Assembly: GCF_016765615.1 (NCBI RefSeq)
Contig: NZ_JAESWA010000010.1
Span: 62,001 to 126,000 of the forward strand
Length of the DNA stretch: 64,000 bases
Reading direction: 5' to 3'
Origin: Clostridium paridis
Lineage (GTDB): Bacteria; Bacillota; Clostridia; Clostridiales; Clostridiaceae
In this document: positions 33,518 through 43,022 of the stretch, piece after piece
Layout of the letters: each line of letters opens with the position of its first letter
Position numbering within the stretch: the stretch's first letter is position 1
The notes under the pieces: generated by a model
The model's database searches: none
What the model was told of the DNA's origin: nothing
The model's input: the letters and a program-made list of their open reading frames with translations, nothing else
Position numbers and translations under genes: made by a program

Positions 33518-34387
33518 ATGAAATTAGCTAATAAGGAAGTAGAAGCAGTTAATGGTGTGAAAATTCCTCAAGTAGGCTTCGGAGTATATAAATTAACTAA
33601 AGAAGAAGACTTTAAAACTGCGGTTGGGGAAGCTATTAGAATTGGTTATCGTCATTTTGATACAGCTAAAATTTATGGAAATGAAGAAAACTTAGGAGCA
33701 GAAATTCAAAAAAGTATGATTCCAAGAGAGGAGTTTTTTATTACGTCTAAAGTCTGGAATACGGACCTTGGGTATGAAGCAACTAAAAAGGCATTTGAAA
33801 AAACATGTAAAGATCTAAATATAGAATATATTGACATGTATTTAATTCATTTTGCAGCGCCTGGGTATATTGAAGCATGGAGGGCTATGGAGGAGTTGTA
33901 TCTAGAAGGAAAAATTAAAGTTATTGGAGTTGCAAATTTTGAAATTCAACACCTTGAGAAATTAATGAAACATTCCAAGATTGCACCAATGATTAACCAG
34001 ATTGAGACTCATCCGGAGTTTCCGCAAGATGAATTACATGATTATTTAACTAAACATAAGATTTTACATGAAGCTTGGGCCCCTTTAGGACAAGGCAATA
34101 AAGATTTGTTTAAAAATACAGTTTTGAATGAAATTGCAAGTAATCATAAAAAAACTGTGGCGCAAGTTATTCTACGCTGGCATATACAAAGGGGAATTAT
34201 TATTATTCCTAAATCATCAAATCCAAAGAGAATTCAAGAAAATATTCAGTTATTTGACTTTGAATTATCTAGTGAAGAAATGGAAAGAATAGGCCAACTG
34301 AATACAGGAAAAAGGTATTCCCATAGCCCTACAGGTTATATGATTAATCCTCTTTATAATAAACTTATGAAAATATTTATTAAGTAA
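33518..34387 (+). CDS. aldo/keto reductase
   Basis: A 289-residue NADPH-dependent reductase of the AKR5-like bacterial group. Catalytic residues are recognisable: FDTAKIYGNEE (Asp, Tyr), TSKVWN (Lys), YLIHF (His), and the NADPH site IIIPKSSNPKRIQEN. It reduces aldehydes or ketones, perhaps methylglyoxal or 2,5-diketogluconate-type substrates. GAAAGGAG precedes the start. It is probably co-transcribed with the ArsR gene, and a terminator follows at 34464. Confidence 0.93.
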   Translation: MKLANKEVEAVNGVKIPQVGFGVYKLTKEEDFKTAVGEAIRIGYRHFDTAKIYGNEENLGAEIQKSMIPREEFFITSKVWNTDLGYEATKKAFEKTCKDLNIEYIDMYLIHFAAPGYIEAWRAMEELYLEGKIKVIGVANFEIQHLEKLMKHSKIAPMINQIETHPEFPQDELHDYLTKHKILHEAWAPLGQGNKDLFKNTVLNEIASNHKKTVAQVILRWHIQRGIIIIPKSSNPKRIQENIQLFDFELSSEEMERIGQLNTGKRYSHSPTGYMINPLYNKLMKIFIK

Positions 34388-34463
34388 AGTAATAGTGCTA
34401 AATATTGTACCGTATTCTAAGGGGATTTAAAAATAAACTAAGCTTTTATTGAAGATAAAATCC

Positions 34464-34498
34464 AATGGCTCTAGCAAGTTTTGCTAGAGCCATTTTCT
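34464..34498. terminator. terminator between convergent genes
   Basis: Perfect 14-bp stem AATGGCTCTAGCAA / TTGCTAGAGCCATT (34464-34477 with 34481-34494) with T-rich flank. It serves the reductase and possibly the convergent TetR gene. Confidence 0.88.
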
Positions 34499-34547
34499 AT
34501 AATGCTTTCTATAAAAATAGAAATTTTTTATATGGGAAAATGGTTAG

Positions 34548-35132
34548 TTACATATATAAAGTATGTTGATAAGTTGGTAGCAAGATATCATCAATCATAT
34601 GTACCAGGGTATTTTCATTTAAATCACCAATCAATAAAGCATTTATAAACAAATAGATTGGTAAGATTTTTGTAGTATTTGTAAGTTTGGTTTTATCTAT
34701 TTCTTTTCGTTCGTGCGCATAAGTAAATAGTTGCTCCAGCATCTGGCTGATAGCATTTTGAACACTAATTTTGCTTAATATATCAATAAACGAAACTTTT
34801 TGCATTTGATCACGTAGAATTCCTAGAACTGTATCAGATCCAAGAGACTCAATAATAGTTGCTGATGGTGAGAAAAGTTCTAATAAATCGTTTCTTAAGT
34901 TGCCGCTATTAGGAACAGTAAGCTTAAGATCAGGTAGATTCAGCTTTGCAGCTGCTATTATTAGTTCAGCTTTGCCATTCCATCTACGGTAAAGAACTGT
35001 TTTTGTTGTGCCAGCATTCTCAGCAATGCTATCCATAGTAAGATTTTCATAACCTTGCTCTTTCAATAGCTTCCATGTGCTATTTAGAATCGCTTCCTCT
35101 AGTTCTTTTCCTCTTCGTCTTGTTTTTTTCAT
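34548..35132 (-). CDS. TetR/AcrR family regulator
   Basis: A 194-residue TetR protein. It begins MKKTRRRGKELEEAIL with the HTH at LTMDSIAENAGTTKTVLYRRW (about 37-57) and a TetR_C domain containing PIYLFINALLIGDL. The start at 35132 follows GAAGGGAT; the five-codon extension uses TTG. It is divergent from a DHA2 efflux gene at 35240, whose promoter overlaps two inverted repeats, so it is a pump repressor. Confidence 0.9.
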   Translation of the reverse strand: MKKTRRRGKELEEAILNSTWKLLKEQGYENLTMDSIAENAGTTKTVLYRRWNGKAELIIAAAKLNLPDLKLTVPNSGNLRNDLLELFSPSATIIESLGSDTVLGILRDQMQKVSFIDILSKISVQNAISQMLEQLFTYAHERKEIDKTKLTNTTKILPIYLFINALLIGDLNENTLVHMIDDILLPTYQHTLYM

Positions 35133-35160
35133 GATATATCCCTTCAATCAAATTTATCTA

Positions 35161-35222
35161 TTGACAATTATAACATAGGGGAATATGATATACCATATCA
35201 GAATAAGATACTACAGTATCTT
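35161..35222 (+). promoter_or_regulatory. efflux promoter with two TetR operators
   Basis: TTGACA (35161-35166), 17-base spacer, TATGAT (35184-35189). TGATAT-ACC-ATATCA (35186-35200) overlaps the -10, and AAGATACTACAGTATCTT (35205-35222), an 8-bp inverted repeat, lies at the transcription start. The placement fits steric repression by the divergent TetR protein. Confidence 0.75.
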
Positions 35223-35239
35223 AAATTGGAGGTCATAGC

Positions 35240-36649
35240 ATGGAAAAAGAAGTAAAAGAGAGTAAATCAGTATTTTTAATCGCATTAATATTAGTATTAG
35301 GGGCTATTGCTCCAATGTTAGACTCAACAATGACAAATGTTGCAGTAAACACAATTATGAAAGACTTTAGCGCAGGAGTTGAGAGTATTCAATGGGTCAG
35401 CACAGGATATGTACTAGCATTAGGGATTATTGTTCCTATTGCAGGATGGGCAATTGAATGGTTTGATGGGAAAAAACTTTACCTTTATGGGTTATTACTA
35501 TTTTTAATTGGATCAATTGTTGCAGCAATATCTTCATCAATTGGTGTATTGATTTTAGGAAGAGTAATTCAAGGTGTAGGAAGTGGGATTATTATACCTT
35601 TACTTACAACCTTAATAGTCCGTTCGGCTGGTGCTGAAAATTTAGGAAGTGTAATGTCAGTAGTTAGTATACCTGCTGTTCTTGCACCAATTCTTGGACC
35701 GACTTTTGGCGGGTTTATTGTGAACTCTCTAGAATGGCACTGGATTTTTTATATTAATGTTCCAATAGTTATCTTTTCAGCATTATTAATTATATTTGCA
35801 TTACCAAGCTTTGAGCCAAGTAAGGGGGGGAAGAAGCTAAATATTCCTAGCATTATATTATTAGGTGGTTCATTTACCAGTTTTATTTTAGGAATTACAA
35901 AGGTAAGTGAATTAGTGGAGGGAACTTCGAATAAAGCTATCTTGCCGTTAGTAATAAGTGCATTATTAATGATTGGGTATGTAGTCTATGCTATTTTAAA
36001 ATCAAATAGTGCATTGGTAAGTTTAAAACTATTCACAATAAAAAATTTCTCTGCCTCAGCAATATTGCTGGTAATGTCAGGTTTGACAGTGAATGGTGTA
36101 ATGTTCTTGCTACCACTTTATCTACAAAATATACGCGGACTTAGTGTTACTTGGTCAGGAATTTACCTAATTAGTCAAGGGGTAGGGTTACTGGTTTCCA
36201 GAAGTTTAATCGGTAAGCTTACGGATAAATTGGGAGCTAGGATTGTTGTCCAAGTTTCAGTTTTTATTGGACTTGTGGGTACACTTCCATTTACACTATT
36301 TACAGCTGAGACGAATAATATTTGGATTATTCTTATTTTATTTATTCGAGGAATTGCTCAAGGTGGATTAACAATCCCTGTTATGTCAGATTCGTTTATA
36401 AATGTTCCAAAGAAACTAATTTCTGAAGCAACTACTGCAACTCGTATGTTGCAAAATATAGGAGGAGCAATTGGAACAGCTATATTAGCTGTTGTTATAA
36501 AGCACACCACAGGAGTACAAACACCAACGAAGGAATTACTCTTAACGTCCTATCATAATGCCTTCATATTTACTGTAATTAGCTTGGTGGTAGCGTTGAT
36601 TCCAGCTATATTTTTAACTAATAATCGTAAAAAGGAAGTTGATAGATAA
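35240..36649 (+). CDS. DHA2-family multidrug MFS transporter
   Basis: A 469-residue EmrB-type transporter with about 14 hydrophobic segments. It shows MLDSTMTNVAVNTIMKDF, QWVSTGYVLALG, the GRVIQGVGSGIIIPLLTTL segment and motif C PAVLAPILGPTFGGFI. GGAGG precedes the start. It is controlled by the divergent TetR gene. It has no EmrA-like partner nearby, as expected for a Gram-positive pump. Confidence 0.93.
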   Translation: MEKEVKESKSVFLIALILVLGAIAPMLDSTMTNVAVNTIMKDFSAGVESIQWVSTGYVLALGIIVPIAGWAIEWFDGKKLYLYGLLLFLIGSIVAAISSSIGVLILGRVIQGVGSGIIIPLLTTLIVRSAGAENLGSVMSVVSIPAVLAPILGPTFGGFIVNSLEWHWIFYINVPIVIFSALLIIFALPSFEPSKGGKKLNIPSIILLGGSFTSFILGITKVSELVEGTSNKAILPLVISALLMIGYVVYAILKSNSALVSLKLFTIKNFSASAILLVMSGLTVNGVMFLLPLYLQNIRGLSVTWSGIYLISQGVGLLVSRSLIGKLTDKLGARIVVQVSVFIGLVGTLPFTLFTAETNNIWIILILFIRGIAQGGLTIPVMSDSFINVPKKLISEATTATRMLQNIGGAIGTAILAVVIKHTTGVQTPTKELLLTSYHNAFIFTVISLVVALIPAIFLTNNRKKEVDR

Positions 36650-36702
36650 AATACAATTTTTTTGTGATATAATAAAGAAAATTTTATAAGTGAGGATGTA
36701 TC

Positions 36703-37053
36703 ATGACGAAGCATAAGATATATACAATGAGTGTAGCAAGTGTCTATCCCCTTTATGTTAAGAAGGCAGAGAAAAAAGGACGCACGAAAACAGAAGTTGA
36801 TGAAATCATTCGTTGGCTTACAGGATATAGCCAAGAAGAGTTTGAAGAGCAGCTAGAAAAACAGACTGATTTCGAGAATTTCTTTGTAGAAGCTCCTAAG
36901 ATGAATCCTTTACGTACTTTGATTAAAGGGGTTGTCTGCGGTGTTAGAGTGGAGGACATTGAAGAACCAATTATGAAGGAAATTCGGTATTTAGATAAGC
37001 TAATAGATGAGCTAGCAAAGGGAAAAGCAATGGATAAGATTTTGAGAAAATAA
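36703..37053 (+). CDS. DUF2200 family protein
   Basis: A 116-residue protein that I recognise as DUF2200: [20 protein letters not shown], then [17 protein letters not shown] and the [14 protein letters not shown] segment. It is small, soluble and helical; the function is unknown. GTGAGGATG precedes the start. A terminator follows at 37070. A decayed copy of its last third plus this terminator recurs at 44391-44479, on the far side of the galactosamine operon. Confidence 0.88.
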   Translation: MTKHKIYTMSVASVYPLYVKKAEKKGRTKTEVDEIIRWLTGYSQEEFEEQLEKQTDFENFFVEAPKMNPLRTLIKGVVCGVRVEDIEEPIMKEIRYLDKLIDELAKGKAMDKILRK

Positions 37054-37069
37054 TGATCAATAATGAAGA

Positions 37070-37112
37070 AACACTGATTCTATATGTAAAATATAAAGGA
37101 ATCAGTGTTTTT
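37070..37112. terminator. terminator between DUF2200 and the GntR gene
   Basis: AACACTGATTC / GAATCAGTGTT (37070-37080 with 37099-37109) then TTTTT. It is duplicated at 44435-44474. Confidence 0.88.
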
Positions 37113-37127
37113 TATTTTTAACAAATT

Positions 37128-37838
37128 TTAATTTGATAAGTTTACTTTAAATACATATTTATCACCACGAACAATGGAATGTGTATATTCTATTAATTCA
37201 TCATCTTCATAACTAAATCTTTCAAGAAGCATACAAGGCGTTTTAGTAGAAATATTTAATAATTCAGCCTGCCATTGCTTAGGAAGTATTGGTTTGAATG
37301 TTTCTAATGCCCTGTCAACATTTAGAGAATAGTTGGATTTTAAGTATGTATATAGGGATCCATTTTCTAATAGGGACTTTTCTATTCTAAAAAACCTATT
37401 TTTAGGTAAGTAGGTAGACTCTATCATGAGTGGTGAATTTTCAACAGTTCTAAGCCTTACTATTTTGTGAAATAAATCCTCTTTTGGTCTATTTAAAATC
37501 GAAGAAAGATGTGCATCTAATTTTATAATTTCGCAACTAATTATGGAATTACATATATCCATATTATTCTTTTTAAGCTCATCTGTAAAAGAATAAAACT
37601 TATATAGAGGTTGTTCAAATATGTGAGGTTTCACATATGTACCTCTACCTTGAACCGTATAAACATAACCATTTTTATAGAGTAATGACATGGCTTGCCT
37701 AATGGTGGAACGACTAACATGATATGATAAACACAATTCTCGTTCAGATGCTATCGGAGAGTTTTCTAAATAAAACCCATTTCTAATTTTTTCTAAAATA
37801 TCTAAATAAATTTCCATATACAGTGGAGTATTACTCAT
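37128..37838 (-). CDS. GntR/HutC-family regulator of the galactosamine operon
   Basis: A 236-residue regulator. The N-terminal winged HTH (about 1-70) contains IASERELCLSYHVSRSTIRQ and the wing YVYTVQGRGTYV. The C-terminal UTRA domain (about 90-230) has RLRTVENSPLMIESTYLP and the final LERFSYEDDELIEYTHSI, which binds sugar phosphates. It is divergent from the PTS operon, with an ATACCACT-N6-AGTGGTAT site between them. By analogy with NagR/AgaR it probably represses the operon until a hexosamine phosphate is present. Confidence 0.92.
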   Translation of the reverse strand: MSNTPLYMEIYLDILEKIRNGFYLENSPIASERELCLSYHVSRSTIRQAMSLLYKNGYVYTVQGRGTYVKPHIFEQPLYKFYSFTDELKKNNMDICNSIISCEIIKLDAHLSSILNRPKEDLFHKIVRLRTVENSPLMIESTYLPKNRFFRIEKSLLENGSLYTYLKSNYSLNVDRALETFKPILPKQWQAELLNISTKTPCMLLERFSYEDDELIEYTHSIVRGDKYVFKVNLSN

Positions 37839-37934
37839 TATTGTATCCCCTCGCGTATAAGTTTGAATTACATAAATAATAACATAAATATTTGATGATT
37901 ACTATGAAAAAGATAATATCGATATGAAAAAACA

Positions 37935-37956
37935 ATACCACTATGATGAGTGGTAT
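37935..37956. promoter_or_regulatory. GntR operator
   Basis: Inverted repeat ATACCACT-N6-AGTGGTAT. The ATACCA/TGGTAT half-sites fit UTRA-type GntR regulators such as NagR/YvoA. It lies about 75 bp upstream of the operon promoter and close to the regulator's own start. Confidence 0.65.
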
Positions 37957-38008
37957 GTATGTATTTTAGTAACAACTTTGACCTGTGGGCGATAATCCTC
38001 CCAAACTA

Positions 38009-38037
38009 TTGAAAACTTTTTCAAACCCCAATATAAT
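38009..38037 (+). promoter_or_regulatory. operon promoter with overlapping cre-like site
   Basis: TTGAAA (38009-38014), 17-base spacer, TATAAT (38032-38037). TGAAAACTTTTTCA (38010-38023) matches the CcpA cre consensus TGWAARCGYTWWCW at 13 of 14 positions and covers the -35, so carbon catabolite repression is likely. Confidence 0.72.
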
Positions 38038-38074
38038 GAACTCATAAAATCAAAAATTAAGGAGTTGAAGGATT

Positions 38075-38548
38075 ATGGGAACACCAAATATTTTATTAAC
38101 ACGTATTGACAACAGACTTGTTCATGGGCAAGTAGGTGTAACATGGACAACTACATTAGGTGCAAACCTAATTATAGTTGCTGATGATGAAGTAGCAGAA
38201 AATACTTTACAGCAGCAATTGATGGAAGTTACAGCACAATCATCTGGAGCTGGTGTTAGGTTTTTTACATTACAAAAAACAATAGATGTAATACACAAGG
38301 CAGCAGAACATCAAAAAATATTTATAGTAGTTAAATCACCAAGAGAAGTAAGAAAGCTAATTGAAGGGGGGGTGCCAATCAAAGAAGTAAATGTGGGAAA
38401 CATGCATTTTGACAAAGGTAAAAGACAAATAAGTAAAAAAGTATATGTAGATGATCAAGATATGGAGGACTTGAAAGCTATTAAGGATATGGGGGTAGAT
38501 ATATATATACAAGATGTTCCAGGTAGCATAAAGGAAAAGATTAATTAA
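38075..38548 (+). CDS. PTS mannose-family transporter subunit IIB
   Basis: A 157-residue cytoplasmic IIB domain. The phosphorylated His is in RIDNRLVHGQVGVTW (about residue 17), the signature of AgaB/AgaV-type IIB proteins. It accepts phosphate from IIA (41437-41868) and passes it to the incoming sugar through IIC/IID. It is the first gene of the operon, with AAGGAGTTGAAGG before its start. Confidence 0.95.
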   Translation: MGTPNILLTRIDNRLVHGQVGVTWTTTLGANLIIVADDEVAENTLQQQLMEVTAQSSGAGVRFFTLQKTIDVIHKAAEHQKIFIVVKSPREVRKLIEGGVPIKEVNVGNMHFDKGKRQISKKVYVDDQDMEDLKAIKDMGVDIYIQDVPGSIKEKIN

Positions 38549-38571
38549 TTTAAATTTTGGGAGGAATTCAT

Positions 38572-39366
38572 ATGGCTATTACTTTAACGCAAGGTATTTG
38601 CTTAGCAATTATGGCAATAATAGTTGGAATAGATTTTTGGTTAGAAGGATTATTTATATTTAGACCAATTATTGTTTGTACTTTAACAGGAATTATTATA
38701 GGAGATATTAAGTTAGGATTACTTGCAGGAGGTTTAACAGAATTAGCGTTTGCTGGACTAACTCCAGCTGGTGGAACACAACCTCCAAATCCAATTTTAG
38801 CTGGGGTAATGACAACAGTTATAGCACATACAACTGGAAAAGACCCAGCTGCAGCAATAGGACTTGCTTTACCATTTAGTTTCTTAATGCAATATATAAT
38901 ATTATTCTATTACTCAACATTCTCAGTTTTTATGAAAAAAGCAGATGAATATGCAGAGGAAGCCAATATAAATAAGTTCATAAGACTAAATATTATAACA
39001 ACATCTATAGTGGCAATAACTTATGGCGTAGTTGTGTTCTTATGTTCATATCTTGCACAAGATGCAATGAGAAGTCTTGTACAATCAATGCCAGAATGGC
39101 TTACACATGGCTTTGGTATCGCTGGTGGAATATTACCTGCTGTAGGATTTGGTATGCTTTTGAAAGTTATGCTAAAAGGAGAATTCATACCATTTATAAT
39201 TATTGGATTTGTTATAGCATCGTTTGTACCATTTTCAAATCTATTACCAGTTGCAATTGTAGGAGTAGCATTGGCACTTTTCATTTACAACCAAGATAAA
39301 GAAAAGCTACTTTTAAGTGCAAGTATAAATAAGAATAGAGGAGATGATTATAGCGATGGAATCTAA
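38572..39366 (+). CDS. PTS mannose-family transporter subunit IIC
   Basis: A 264-residue membrane permease of the AgaC/AgaW type. It has several hydrophobic segments and the conserved GLLAGGLTELAFAGLTPAGG motif near residue 50. ATG 38572 follows GGGAGG at normal spacing. The end overlaps the IID start, which suggests translational coupling and an obligate IIC-IID pair. Confidence 0.95.
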   Translation: MAITLTQGICLAIMAIIVGIDFWLEGLFIFRPIIVCTLTGIIIGDIKLGLLAGGLTELAFAGLTPAGGTQPPNPILAGVMTTVIAHTTGKDPAAAIGLALPFSFLMQYIILFYYSTFSVFMKKADEYAEEANINKFIRLNIITTSIVAITYGVVVFLCSYLAQDAMRSLVQSMPEWLTHGFGIAGGILPAVGFGMLLKVMLKGEFIPFIIIGFVIASFVPFSNLLPVAIVGVALALFIYNQDKEKLLLSASINKNRGDDYSDGI

Positions 39367-40156
39367 AAAAAAGGTATTAAATAAGAAAGATATTACGAAA
39401 TTAGGACTACTGTCATCGTTCCTACAAGCAAGTTTCAATTATGAAAGAATGCAAGGTGGTGGGTTTACATTAGCTCAATTACCAAGTTTGAAAAAGATAT
39501 ATAAAGATGACAAAGAAGGTCTTTCAGACGCTATGAGTGATAACTTAGAATTTATAAATACACATCCTAATCTTGTTGGTTTTTTAATGGGATTACTTAT
39601 CTCTTTAGAGGAAAATAAGGAAGATAGAAAGACTATTAAGGGATTAAAATTAGCATTATTTGCTCCAATTGCAGGTATAGGTGACGCAATATTTTGGTTT
39701 ACTTTATTACCAATAGTAGCAGGTATTTCAGCTTCATTTGCTATGGAAGGAAGCGCTGTAGGTCCTATAATATTTTTTGCAACATATGTAACCATATTTG
39801 TACTACGTATTGTTTGGACACATCTAGGATATAACCTTGGGGTTAATGCAGTAGAAAAGATCAAGAATACATCACAGTTAATTGCTAAATCAGCGACAGT
39901 ACTTGGAGTAACAGTAATTGGTGGTTTAATAGCTTCATATGTTAAGATTCAAGTCTTAACTGGAATAGTTGTAAATGAGAATAAAACTGTTATGATACAA
40001 GGTGACTTTTTAGATAAAATTTTCCCTAATATATTATCAATGGGATATACACTATTAATGTTCTATCTATTAAAGAAAAAGCAAGTTAGCCCTGTAATCT
40101 TAATAATGACTACATTTGTTATGGCTATTGTATTATCATTCTTTGGTATTTTATAG
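39356..40156 (+). CDS. PTS mannose-family transporter subunit IID
   Basis: A 266-residue IID subunit. It starts with KKKVLNKKDITKLGLLSSFLQASFNYERMQGGGF, typical of the family, then NTHPNLVGFLMGL and GIGDAIFWFTLLPI. The start is uncertain: ATG 39344 is very near GAGGAG, and ATG 39356 has long spacing; either overlaps IIC. With IIB, IIC and IIA it forms one complete hexosamine transporter. Confidence 0.94.
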   Translation: MESKKKVLNKKDITKLGLLSSFLQASFNYERMQGGGFTLAQLPSLKKIYKDDKEGLSDAMSDNLEFINTHPNLVGFLMGLLISLEENKEDRKTIKGLKLALFAPIAGIGDAIFWFTLLPIVAGISASFAMEGSAVGPIIFFATYVTIFVLRIVWTHLGYNLGVNAVEKIKNTSQLIAKSATVLGVTVIGGLIASYVKIQVLTGIVVNENKTVMIQGDFLDKIFPNILSMGYTLLMFYLLKKKQVSPVILIMTTFVMAIVLSFFGIL

Positions 40157-40254
40157 ATTTTTAAAGCAAATTAATATTTTTCTTAATTTATAAAAATGGA
40201 CTTAAGAAAAATAATTTATATTAACTTAAAAAAATTAAAATATAAAAAGGAGAA

Positions 40255-41421
40255 ATGAAAATGATTTTTGGAAAAGAAACAAAAGAACTAGAAAAAATAA
40301 ATGCAATATTTACAGCTACAGAAATAAGACAGCAGCCAGATCTTTGGAAAGAGACTTATGAGATAATATTGAATCAAAAAGAAGTTATTCAAAAATTTAT
40401 CAAAGAAAATGTTGATGAGAATACAAGAATTGTTTTAACAGGAGCTGGAACATCAGAGCATGTTGGTAATACTGTTTACTTAGAGTTAAACAAGCATTTA
40501 AGTGCTAGGGTAGAAGCGATAGCAACAACTGATATAGTTTCCAACCCTGAAAAGTATATTGAAAAAGAAACTAAAACAATATTGGTTTCTTATGGTAGGT
40601 CAGGGAATTCACCAGAAAGTGTAGGAGCATATGACTTATTTGAAAATAATGTTGATAATATTCTTCAATTAGTAATTACTTGTGATAAAGATGGTGACTT
40701 GGCAAAGAGATGTAAAAACAATGATAAGGATTTGTTAATTCTAATGCCAGAAAAATCAAATGATAAAAGTTTTGCTATGACAAGCTCATTTAGCTGCATG
40801 ACACTTGCTACTCTTCTTATCTTTGATATAGATAATATAGAAAAGAACAAGGAAGTTATTGATATAATTTCATCACAAGGAGAAGATATATTAGAAAATA
40901 AATGGCAAGAAGTTAAAAATCTAGTTGATTATAAAGCTGGTAGAATTGTTTATTTAGGTTCTGATATGTTCAAAGGCTTATGTAAGGAAATGGCACTTAA
41001 GAATCTTGAACTTACAAGTGGAAGAATAGTTACAATATGTGAATCTGTACTAGGATTCAGACATGGTCCTAAATCAATAATTAATGATGACACTTTAGTT
41101 ATATTTATGGCTTCAAGCAATGAATACACTAAATTGTATGATTTAGACTTAGTAAAAGAAATCTATGGGGATTCAGGAGAGCATAAGCTTGCAGTAATTA
41201 GTTATGAAGAGGATGCACAATTAAAAGATAACTGTAATAATTATCTATGTATAGATGGTAAAAATGTACCTGATATATATAAAGTATTTAACTATATGTT
41301 GTTTGGACAAATGTTTGGTTATTTAAACTCATTAAGACTTAATATTTCACCAGACAATCCAAGACCTGATGGAACTGTAAATAGAGTAGTTAAGGGTGTT
41401 GTAATTCACGAATATAAATAG
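40255..41421 (+). CDS. agaS: AgaS-type sugar isomerase/deaminase (SIS domains)
   Basis: A 388-residue protein with two SIS domains. The first has VLTGAGTSEHVGNTVY and VSYGRSGNSPES; the second has IVYLGSDMFKGLCKEM and ESVLGFRHGPKSII. AgaS converts galactosamine 6-phosphate to tagatose 6-phosphate with ammonia release. AAGGAG precedes ATG 40255; ATG 40261 is also possible. It lies in the middle of the operon, between transport and aldolase genes. Confidence 0.93.
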   Translation: MKMIFGKETKELEKINAIFTATEIRQQPDLWKETYEIILNQKEVIQKFIKENVDENTRIVLTGAGTSEHVGNTVYLELNKHLSARVEAIATTDIVSNPEKYIEKETKTILVSYGRSGNSPESVGAYDLFENNVDNILQLVITCDKDGDLAKRCKNNDKDLLILMPEKSNDKSFAMTSSFSCMTLATLLIFDIDNIEKNKEVIDIISSQGEDILENKWQEVKNLVDYKAGRIVYLGSDMFKGLCKEMALKNLELTSGRIVTICESVLGFRHGPKSIINDDTLVIFMASSNEYTKLYDLDLVKEIYGDSGEHKLAVISYEEDAQLKDNCNNYLCIDGKNVPDIYKVFNYMLFGQMFGYLNSLRLNISPDNPRPDGTVNRVVKGVVIHEYK

Positions 41422-41436
41422 GATGGAGTTGGACAA

Positions 41437-41868
41437 ATGATAGGAATAATATTATCTGGTCACGGGAATTTTGCTTCAGGTTTACTAAGTAATATAAAGT
41501 TAATTGCTGGGGAACAGGAGATGGTAATTGGAATTGATTTTATAGATGGACAAGGTTCAGCTGAATTAAAAAACAATCTAAAAGAAGCTATGAATAATTT
41601 GGGAGATGAGATTTTAGTTTTAACAGATTTGGCTGGTGGTTCACCATATATGAATTCTGTATTATTAAAGCAGGAATTAAGTGATAAAAAAATAGAGGTT
41701 ATTTCAGGTACTAATGTACCAATGTTATTGGAAGTAGTACTTGGAAGGGATAATATTAGTCTTAAAGATTTAGTAGAAAAAGCAAAAAGTGCTGGAGCTA
41801 ATGGAATAGATGTATTTGAACTTAAAGAAAAGCAAAACGAAGAGATTAGCAGTGAAGATGGAATCTAA
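41437..41868 (+). CDS. PTS mannose-family transporter subunit IIA
   Basis: A 143-residue IIA domain. The active His is His9 in IGIILSGHGNFASGL, followed by DLAGGSPYMNSV and VISGTNVPMLLE. It takes phosphate from HPr and passes it to IIB. GGATGGAG lies before the start. Its position after agaS rather than beside IIB matches other clostridial and enterobacterial aga operons. Confidence 0.95.
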   Translation: MIGIILSGHGNFASGLLSNIKLIAGEQEMVIGIDFIDGQGSAELKNNLKEAMNNLGDEILVLTDLAGGSPYMNSVLLKQELSDKKIEVISGTNVPMLLEVVLGRDNISLKDLVEKAKSAGANGIDVFELKEKQNEEISSEDGI

Positions 41869-41905
41869 GTTTATTAAAATATAAGTTCAAGTAAGAAAGG
41901 AGTAA

Positions 41906-42763
<858 letters not shown>

Positions 42764-42773
42764 AACAAAAAAA

Positions 42774-42960
42774 GCTTAGGAAAAATTATAATCCTAAGCC
42801 CAGTAAATATTACTTATTGCAGTAAGTAATAAAATAAATGATCAAATATATTTTATATTAAAGAATAAATAAAAACAATATATACTAACAGTCCCATAAA
42901 ACCATAATACAATTTTTATAAAGAGAGAACTAAGGCACAGGTATTAAGGCTTGTGCCTTA
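42774..42960 (+). other. two hairpins between kbaY and kbaZ
   Basis: GCTTAGGA / TCCTAAGC (42774-42781 with 42792-42799) and TAAGGCACA / TGTGCCTTA (42931-42939 with 42952-42960). Neither is followed by a T run. They may be processing or attenuation points that lower expression of kbaZ, or the first may be a weak terminator. Confidence 0.5.
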
Positions 42961-43022
42961 AACTTTGATTTAAAAGTTTTGTGATGAAAATAGGTCATTA
43001 ATAAGTGAAAGTAGGGAAAAGT

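Noticed and set aside
42774-42799. Hairpin after kbaY as the end of the operon
   Set aside because: No T run follows it, and kbaZ, the required partner of kbaY, lies downstream in the same direction.
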